Shown here piece by piece: positions 59,250 through 64,000 of a stretch of 64,000 nucleotides of DNA. Position 1 is the stretch's first letter; the number at the start of each line of letters is the position of its first letter. Position numbers and translations under genes: made by a program. Under the pieces are notes generated by a model. It had not been told where the DNA came from. It saw only the letters and a program-made list of their open reading frames with translations, and did not search any database. This DNA is from Deltaproteobacteria bacterium UBA6106 (lineage in GTDB: Bacteria > Desulfobacterota > Syntrophorhabdia > Syntrophorhabdales > Syntrophorhabdaceae). The DNA is taken from NCBI GenBank assembly GCA_002428485.1, contig DIWM01000049.1:24563-88562 (forward strand), written 5' to 3'.

Positions 59250-60878
59250 ATGTTTGTGGAGAAAATCGCACAGAAAAGGATCCTTGTAGCAGAGGACAGC
59301 AGATCTCAGGCAAGGATCCTTCAGGAAACGCTTTCGAAAAGCGGCTATGCCGTGACGCTTGCAGAGGATGGGTTGACGGGGCTTTACAAGCTTATGGAGG
59401 CGAAACCCCACCTTGTCATCAGCGATGTGTGGATGCCGAGGATGAACGGCTATGAATTTTGCCGTACGTTAAAAAACGACCAGGGCCATCGGAATATCCC
59501 TGTAATCCTCCTCACTTCGATGTCAGATGTTGAAGATATCGTAAAAGGCCTTGAGGCGGGGGCGGACTACTATATCACCAAGCCATACGATAAAGATATC
59601 TTGCTTGCAAAAGTAGCGTTGATCCTTTCCGGTGTCGTACCTGCCGCAACAGGCGATACGAGGACAACGGTCGAGATAAAAACCAACGGCAAGGCCCACA
59701 GTGTTCTGCTGGAGCCGCAGAAGGTGGTCAATTTTCTTCTCTCAACCTATGAGAACCTTCTCTCGCAGAACAGGGACCTTACGCAGACCAAGATAGAATT
59801 AAAGAAGCTGAATGAACACCTCGAGGAAAGGGTCAGGGAAAAGACAGAGTATCTTGAAAAAGAGATAGCGGAACGCAAAAAGGCCCAGGACGCCCTTATG
59901 GAATCAGAGAGGAAATACCGCGGCATCTTTGAAAATGCCGTTGAAGGCATATTCCAAAGCACGCCCGAAGGTCATTTTGCCAATATGAACCCCGCCTTTG
60001 TCAAGATGCTTGGCTACAGGTCATTGCAGGAGATGCTCGAAGGTATCGATGACATCTCAACGCAGTACTATGTTGATCCCGGCGACAGGGATCATTTCAT
60101 GAAGGTGCTTGAGCGGCAGGGTATCATTCGTGAGTTTGAAGCACGGGTATATAAAAAGGACGGAAGCATCATCTGGACATCTGTGAACGCCCGTGCCGTC
60201 AAAGACAAGAAGGGTAGCATCCTCTACTATGAAGGTATTGTGGAAGATATTACTGAGTCGAAAAAGACAGAAGAGGCCCTGAAAGAGAGCCTTGAACATT
60301 TGAGGAAGACGCTTGATGGTACGGTGAAGGCCCTTGCCACGACGATCGAGATACGGGACCCATACACAGCCGGCCACCAGAGACGCGTGGCACAGCTTGC
60401 CTGTGCAATAACAAAGGAGATGGGTCTTCCGGAAGGCGTTCTGGAGGGCATGCAGGTGATGGGGTTCCTCCACGATATCGGGAAAATAGTGGTGCCGGCC
60501 GAGATACTCAGCAAACCCGGCGTTCTCAATGAACTGGAATTCAATATGATCAAGGCCCATGCACAGGTCGGCTACAATATCCTGAAGGGCATCGAGTTCC
60601 CCTGGCCGGTGAACGATGTCGTCCTGCAGCACCATGAAAGATTGAACGGATCAGGATACCCGCAGGGTCTCATGAAAGAAAATATCATAATAGAAGCCAG
60701 GATACTGGCAGTCGCAGATGTTGTTGAGTCGATGGCATCACACAGGCCCTATCGTCCTGCCCTGGGCATTGACAAGGCCCTTGAGGAGATCGTGCAGAAA
60801 CAGGGGATACTCTATGATGAAGATGTTGTGAACGCCTGCGTGAGGCTCTTTACGGAGAGAGGCTTCAAGCTGGAATAA
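59250..60878 (+). CDS. Response regulator with PAS and HD-GYP domains (c-di-GMP phosphodiesterase)
   Basis: 542 residues. N-terminal receiver (RILVAEDSRSQARIL, phosphoacceptor in LVISDVWMPRMNG, Lys in ITKPYD), a coiled-coil linker (about 165-220), a PAS/PAC domain (220-345) and an HD-GYP domain (about 350-540) with FLHDIGKIVVP and HHERLNGSGYP. It is expected to hydrolyse c-di-GMP when phosphorylated. It opposes the GGDEF protein at 15631. The start is ATG 59250; GTG 59256 is also in frame. No adjacent kinase gene. Confidence 0.94.
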   Translation: MFVEKIAQKRILVAEDSRSQARILQETLSKSGYAVTLAEDGLTGLYKLMEAKPHLVISDVWMPRMNGYEFCRTLKNDQGHRNIPVILLTSMSDVEDIVKGLEAGADYYITKPYDKDILLAKVALILSGVVPAATGDTRTTVEIKTNGKAHSVLLEPQKVVNFLLSTYENLLSQNRDLTQTKIELKKLNEHLEERVREKTEYLEKEIAERKKAQDALMESERKYRGIFENAVEGIFQSTPEGHFANMNPAFVKMLGYRSLQEMLEGIDDISTQYYVDPGDRDHFMKVLERQGIIREFEARVYKKDGSIIWTSVNARAVKDKKGSILYYEGIVEDITESKKTEEALKESLEHLRKTLDGTVKALATTIEIRDPYTAGHQRRVAQLACAITKEMGLPEGVLEGMQVMGFLHDIGKIVVPAEILSKPGVLNELEFNMIKAHAQVGYNILKGIEFPWPVNDVVLQHHERLNGSGYPQGLMKENIIIEARILAVADVVESMASHRPYRPALGIDKALEEIVQKQGILYDEDVVNACVRLFTERGFKLE

Positions 60879-60894
60879 CCAACAGCGGCCTCCC

Positions 60895-61140
60895 CGTGAG
60901 GCGTAAGTCGTGAGGCGTCAGGTGGGAAAACCTGTTCTGCTGATAGTATATCGTATATCGAGATCGTAAAGAATAACGTTCGGCGTTGGGCGTTCGGCGA
61001 GAAATACAGCTCATTGCTGATAGCTGACAGCAAAAACTAAACAGTGTAAACAGTAGGGAGCAAAAGATCTTTGTGCATACTGCTTACTGCCTACCCGGTT
61101 TTTGCTGTTGCTATGAGCCATCAGCCATGAACTATGAGCT
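60895..61140. repeat. Mixed heptad cassette before the MFS gene
   Basis: CGTAAGG units (cgtgagg, cgtaagt, cgtgagg, cgtcagg), ATATCGT units, GTTCGGC units (gttcggc, gttgggc, gttcggc) leading in phase to acagctc, attgctg, atagctg. AGTAAGC-like units and their inverse, and inverted AGCTCAT units, follow to 61140. It fills the 310-bp gap; no gene is seen. Confidence 0.85.
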
Positions 61141-61209
61141 GCATTTTTTTCGTTCTATCCCACCATGACTCTGGTATACTATTGAGCCGTGTTATCCAGG
61201 TATCAGACG

Positions 61210-62820
61210 ATGCTATCGACCTTCAGCCCCCTGAAGCAAAGGTTCTTCAGGATGCTCTGGATGACAAACGTCGTATCTCTCATGGGTACGCTCATGCACG
61301 AAGTCGGGGCCGCCTGGCTCATGACCACGCTTGCGCCCACCCCTTTTATGGTTGCAATGGTTCAAACCGCATCGACATTCCCCTTTTTCCTCCTTGCCCT
61401 TCCATCAGGAGCCCTCGCCGACATCATAGACAGGCGGCGACTTTTACTGATGACGCAGACATGGATGCTTGCCGCATCCGTCGTCCTCGGCGTGCTGACC
61501 ATTTTGGGAATGACAACCCCCATGGTCCTCCTCGTCTTGACCTTTTTTCTCGCCCTGGGCGCTGCAGTGAATGCGCCTTCATGGCAGGCGGTCATCCCTG
61601 AGCTGGTGGATCGCAGCGAATTGCCTTCGGCGATAGCTCTGGGTTCGGTTGGATTTAACCTCGCGCGGGCGGTGGGGCCCGTAATCGGCGGTTTGATCGT
61701 TGCGGCCCTCGGGCCCGGCATAACGTTCCTTTTGAACGGTGTCTCGTTCTTCGGTGTTGTCGTCGTTTTGAAGAAATGGAAAAAGGCGCAGCGGACGAGC
61801 ACTCTTAAAGAGGAACGGATGGTGAGTGCGATGCGGGCCGGCATACGATACATCAGGCATGCCCCGGAGGTAAGATCGGTGCTGGTCCATACTACGTTCT
61901 TTTCCTTTTTGTGCAGCCCTCTGTGGGCCTTTTTGCCGATCGTTTCGAAAGAATATCTCGGGCTTGGCTCATCGGGATACGGGATACTCCTCGGTTTCTT
62001 CGGGTTCGGGGCTCTCCTCGGGGTGCCGTTCTTACCGGTTCTCCGGCAGAGGTTCTCGCTCAATCTTGTCGTTCTTATTGCATCGAATATCTTTGCCCTT
62101 GTAATGGCTGCAATGGCAAACCTTCATTCGTTTGTCTTTCTTACGATCATCATGGCAGTGGGCGGCATGGTCTGGCTTATCCTTATCTCGACCCTCATCG
62201 CGGTTGTTCAGTCAGTGATCCCTTCCTGGGTACGGGGGCGGGTCTTATCCGTGCATATGCTCACATTCTTTGGCGGCCTTGCAGGAGGAAGCACCTTGTT
62301 TGGATTTATAGCAGGTCTGGTAGGCATATCAGTAACGCTGAACGTTGTAGCCGGATGCCTGGTGATCGCCACGATCATTACCTGGAACTATAAGCTGATA
62401 AGCGGGGAAGGGCTCGATCTGAATCCTTCCATGCACTGGCCTTCGCTTGTTGTTTCCTGCCAGCCCGATCTCGATGAAGGGCCCGTCCTTGTTGTCGTTG
62501 AATATTATATAGATCCGAAAAGGTCCCCGGAGTTTACGGATTCAATGCGGTCGCTTAAAATGATCCGCAGACGCGATGGCGCCATACGGTGGAATCTCTT
62601 TCACGATCTTACGGATCCCGGCCACTACATCGAATCTTATATCGTTGAATCCTGGGGAGAACACCTCCGGCAGCACGAGCGGATCACCGTCGCGGACAGG
62701 GAGATTGAGAAAAATGTCCTTTCGTTCCACCTCGACAAGGAACCGCCCAAGGTTATGCACTTCCTCGCTGAAGCGTTCCCTGTGAAGAACAAGAAGACTG
62801 ATACCACGGGGTCGTGCTGA
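61210..62820 (+). CDS. MFS transporter (DUF894/EntS type) with C-terminal soluble domain
   Basis: 536 residues. About 10-12 membrane helices of the MFS_3 type, with ALADIIDRRRLLLMTQ as the cytoplasmic signature loop after TM2, and GSVGFNLARAVGPVIGG. From about residue 415 a soluble tail follows (PVLVVVEYYIDPKRSPEFT to HERITVADREIEKNVLSFH), which resembles an antibiotic-biosynthesis-monooxygenase-like ferredoxin fold; similar tails occur in this MFS subfamily. Substrate unknown. ATG 61210 is preferred over GTG 61189, because an extended -10 (TGGTATACT, 61172-61180) puts transcription start near 61187. Confidence 0.9.
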   Translation: MLSTFSPLKQRFFRMLWMTNVVSLMGTLMHEVGAAWLMTTLAPTPFMVAMVQTASTFPFFLLALPSGALADIIDRRRLLLMTQTWMLAASVVLGVLTILGMTTPMVLLVLTFFLALGAAVNAPSWQAVIPELVDRSELPSAIALGSVGFNLARAVGPVIGGLIVAALGPGITFLLNGVSFFGVVVVLKKWKKAQRTSTLKEERMVSAMRAGIRYIRHAPEVRSVLVHTTFFSFLCSPLWAFLPIVSKEYLGLGSSGYGILLGFFGFGALLGVPFLPVLRQRFSLNLVVLIASNIFALVMAAMANLHSFVFLTIIMAVGGMVWLILISTLIAVVQSVIPSWVRGRVLSVHMLTFFGGLAGGSTLFGFIAGLVGISVTLNVVAGCLVIATIITWNYKLISGEGLDLNPSMHWPSLVVSCQPDLDEGPVLVVVEYYIDPKRSPEFTDSMRSLKMIRRRDGAIRWNLFHDLTDPGHYIESYIVESWGEHLRQHERITVADREIEKNVLSFHLDKEPPKVMHFLAEAFPVKNKKTDTTGSC

Positions 62821-62822
62821 AT

Positions 62823-62956
62823 CCGGATGATTCCCCGCAGCTTGCTGCGGGGTAACACTGTTCCCTCTCCCCTCGCGGGAGAGGGTAGGGTGAGGGGGCA
62901 TTATCATGCCGTTTCTATCCTCAGATGCCCCGCTGCTTGCAGCGGGGTAGTTCATT
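62823..62956. repeat. Three-hairpin dispersed element, copy 4
   Basis: Full copy with CCGGATGATT, all three hairpins and the linker, ending GTAGTTCATT. It begins two bases after the MFS stop. Together with the next two blocks it fills the 628-bp gap to 63448, in which no gene is seen. Confidence 0.9.
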
Positions 62957-62996
62957 ACGAGATCTTTTAACTATGCCCTCATGACGCGTCGAGGAT

Positions 62997-63105
62997 AAAT
63001 CCTAATATCGAAGCACGAAGCACTAAACAATATCAAAATCCAAATATCAAATGTTCAAGGCAGATTAGTGTTTTCTCTGTTTTGAATTTTAAACATTAAA
63101 GTTTA
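62997..63105. repeat. Heptad cassette (AAATCCT family)
   Basis: aaatcct, aatatcg, aagcacg, aagcact, aaacaat, atcaaaa, tccaaat, atcaaat, gttcaag in one register, then a degraded inverted arm (ttttgaa, ttttaaa). Confidence 0.8.
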
Positions 63106-63193
63106 CACAGGAAACAGCTTATCAAAGAAGCCTTTATCTCACGCCCGCTGACGCTCAAGCCCGCAGAGGACGCAGAGAGGTCTTTTTTCTTTT

Positions 63194-63270
63194 TGTCTGA
63201 TCGCGAGAGAGATCGGCACGATCAGACAAGGAAACTTCCCATGGATCCGGAATTCTCTGATCCATGGGAA
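63194..63270. repeat. Two adjacent perfect hairpins in a cgcagag-rich block
   Basis: First: TGTCTGATCG with CGATCAGACA (63194-63228). Second: TTCCCATGGATC with GATCCATGGGAA (63236-63270), 12-bp exact arms. Flanking cgcagaggacgcagagagg at 63161-63179 and its inverse near 63284-63312 form an outer imperfect dyad. Confidence 0.75.
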
Positions 63271-63448
63271 AAAGTAAGATAATACTCTGCGTGATCTGCG
63301 CTCTCTGCGAGAGGCGCCTTACGATGGAAAAGCCCTGCTCCATGCCCATCCTGATGGAAGATCGGGGATTATTTTGAATTCATCAGAATCTTTTTCAATT
63401 ACCTTTTTCCAACCAAACTGGTATAACATTACTGTCGTTAGGATTCCC

Positions 63449-63892
63449 ATGGATGAGATAGACAGAAAGATACTCAACCTGATACAGGAGGAATTCCCGC
63501 TTTCGGAAAGACCGTTTGAGGATATCGGGAAACAGGTCGGGATCAGCGGCAGGGAGGCCTTGAAGCGAATAAAGGAGTTGAAGGAAAAAGGGATCATACG
63601 GAGGATAGGCCCTATACTCGAACGGAAAAAGCTTGGCTATGAAAGCGTCCTCTGCGGCGTGCACGTTGATGAGCACAAGACCGTGGAAATCGCCCGGGAG
63701 ATCAGCGCGCTTACGGGGGTTACCCATAATTACGAGCGGGAAGGCGACCTGAATCTCTGGTTCACCATCACAAAAAAAACGGGCGGAGAGATAGACCGTG
63801 CACTCGCAGACCTCGAAAAAACCTATGGGCTGAAGATATACCGGTTCCCTGAAAAAAAGATGTTCAAGATAAAGACGTATTTTCCGTTGTAG
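63449..63892 (+). CDS. Lrp/AsnC-type siroheme decarboxylase subunit (AhbB-like)
   Basis: 147 residues. An N-terminal winged helix (MDEIDRKILNLIQEEFPLSERPFEDIGKQVGIS) and a C-terminal AsnC-like ligand domain with RIGPILERKKLGYESVLCGVHV and THNYEREGDLNLWFTI. The FPLSERPF form and HNYER stretch are typical of AhbA/AhbB, which decarboxylate siroheme in the alternative heme pathway of sulfate reducers and methanogens; a DNA-binding regulator is the alternative. The start is ATG 63449 with AGGA upstream; the longer frame lacks support. No other heme gene is in the window. Confidence 0.85.
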   Translation: MDEIDRKILNLIQEEFPLSERPFEDIGKQVGISGREALKRIKELKEKGIIRRIGPILERKKLGYESVLCGVHVDEHKTVEIAREISALTGVTHNYEREGDLNLWFTITKKTGGEIDRALADLEKTYGLKIYRFPEKKMFKIKTYFPL

Positions 63893-63905
63893 GCCGCTAC
63901 GCGGC
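63893..63905. repeat. Short hairpin after the AhbB-like gene
   Basis: GCCGC, tac, GCGGC begins one base after the stop codon. It has no T-run. Confidence 0.4.
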
Positions 63906-63972
63906 AACTCGGAGTGATGAATCCGGAGTAAAGGCGTGAAGCAGTGACGAGTGATTATGAATGATGAATTGA

Positions 63973-64000
63973 AAATCGGAAATCGGAAATCGGAAATCGG
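63973..64000. repeat. Perfect heptad tandem (AAATCGG), cut by the window edge
   Basis: Four exact copies of aaatcgg run to the last base of the window and may continue beyond it. It is the only perfect, undegraded heptad array seen. Confidence 0.9.

Noticed and set aside
61134..61601. 155-codon plus-strand frame
   Set aside because: It overlaps the MFS gene in another phase and has no family features.

Overview
The window is a gene-dense stretch of a Gram-negative, probably strictly anaerobic bacterium of the deltaproteobacterial type (Desulfobacterota or Syntrophales-like). This placement is inferred from gene content: an AhbA/AhbB-type siroheme decarboxylase, a NIL-ferredoxin beside a COG2122 (UPF0280) protein, a BKACE-type beta-keto acid cleavage enzyme, outer-membrane efflux systems, and long housekeeping operons in the order usual for that group. 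No rRNA, tRNA, CRISPR array or intact insertion sequence was seen.

Layout. 1-5.7 kb: the end of a hybrid histidine kinase, a BKACE gene, then on the minus strand a ketopantoate-reductase-like gene, a LapA-like membrane protein and a large sn-glycerol-1-phosphate-dehydrogenase-like protein. 5.7-6.8 kb: a 240-bp block of about 92% A+T, a near-consensus promoter, a ribbon-helix-helix protein, an 18-residue lysine-rich microprotein and HU. 6.9-18.2 kb: an RND efflux operon (TolC-like, adaptor, pump) with a DUF3313 lipoprotein, an exported sulfatase and a PAS/GAF/GGDEF diguanylate cyclase. 18.5-23 kb: a sulfur cluster (cysE, COG2122, NIL-ferredoxin, NifS-like desulfurase, MtaB-like methylthiotransferase). 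23-30.2 kb: YggT, DUF167, DUF177, rpmF, plsX and a fatty-acid cluster in which an acyl-CoA dehydrogenase stands where fabH is usual. 30.2-37.5 kb: rpiB, glyA, dCMP deaminase, nrdR, the riboflavin genes ribD-ribE-ribBA-ribH, nusB and a NYN-domain protein. 37.5-50.3 kb: a CBS protein, a flavoprotein, ftsH, folP, cdaA-cdaR (c-di-AMP), pdxJ, acpS, NAD(P)HX repair, tsaE, lysC, cimA and a free-standing LeuA-type regulatory domain. 50.5-54.8 kb: a minus-strand MacAB/Lol-like ABC exporter with a perfect inverted repeat at its promoter. 54.8-64 kb: a NusG paralogue, HflX, NUDIX, an isochorismatase-fold protein lacking its cysteine, an HD-GYP response regulator, an MFS transporter with an extra C-terminal domain, and an AhbB-like gene.

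The strongest unexplained signal lies between the genes. Nearly every intergenic gap longer than about 80 bp is built from degenerate tandem repeats, and at least a dozen sequence-unrelated families share one period, 7 bp. Typical units are AGCTCAT, CGTAAGG, GTTCAAC, GTGAAAG, CCAGTAT, GAGGAAC, ACTCGAT, GTTCGGC, AGTAAGC, AAATCCT, CCAATAA and AAATCGG. Neighbouring families often follow each other without losing the 7-bp register. Many gaps hold the same families again as reverse complements in mirror order, giving large nested dyads. A separate 110-135 bp three-hairpin element occurs four times and a 108-bp heptad cassette occurs twice with about eight mismatches. Several genes begin or end inside these arrays, so the arrays shape protein termini.

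Signalling is a secondary theme: synthesis (GGDEF) and breakdown (HD-GYP) of c-di-GMP and synthesis of c-di-AMP are all encoded here. All family calls are from motif reading; no database search was run.
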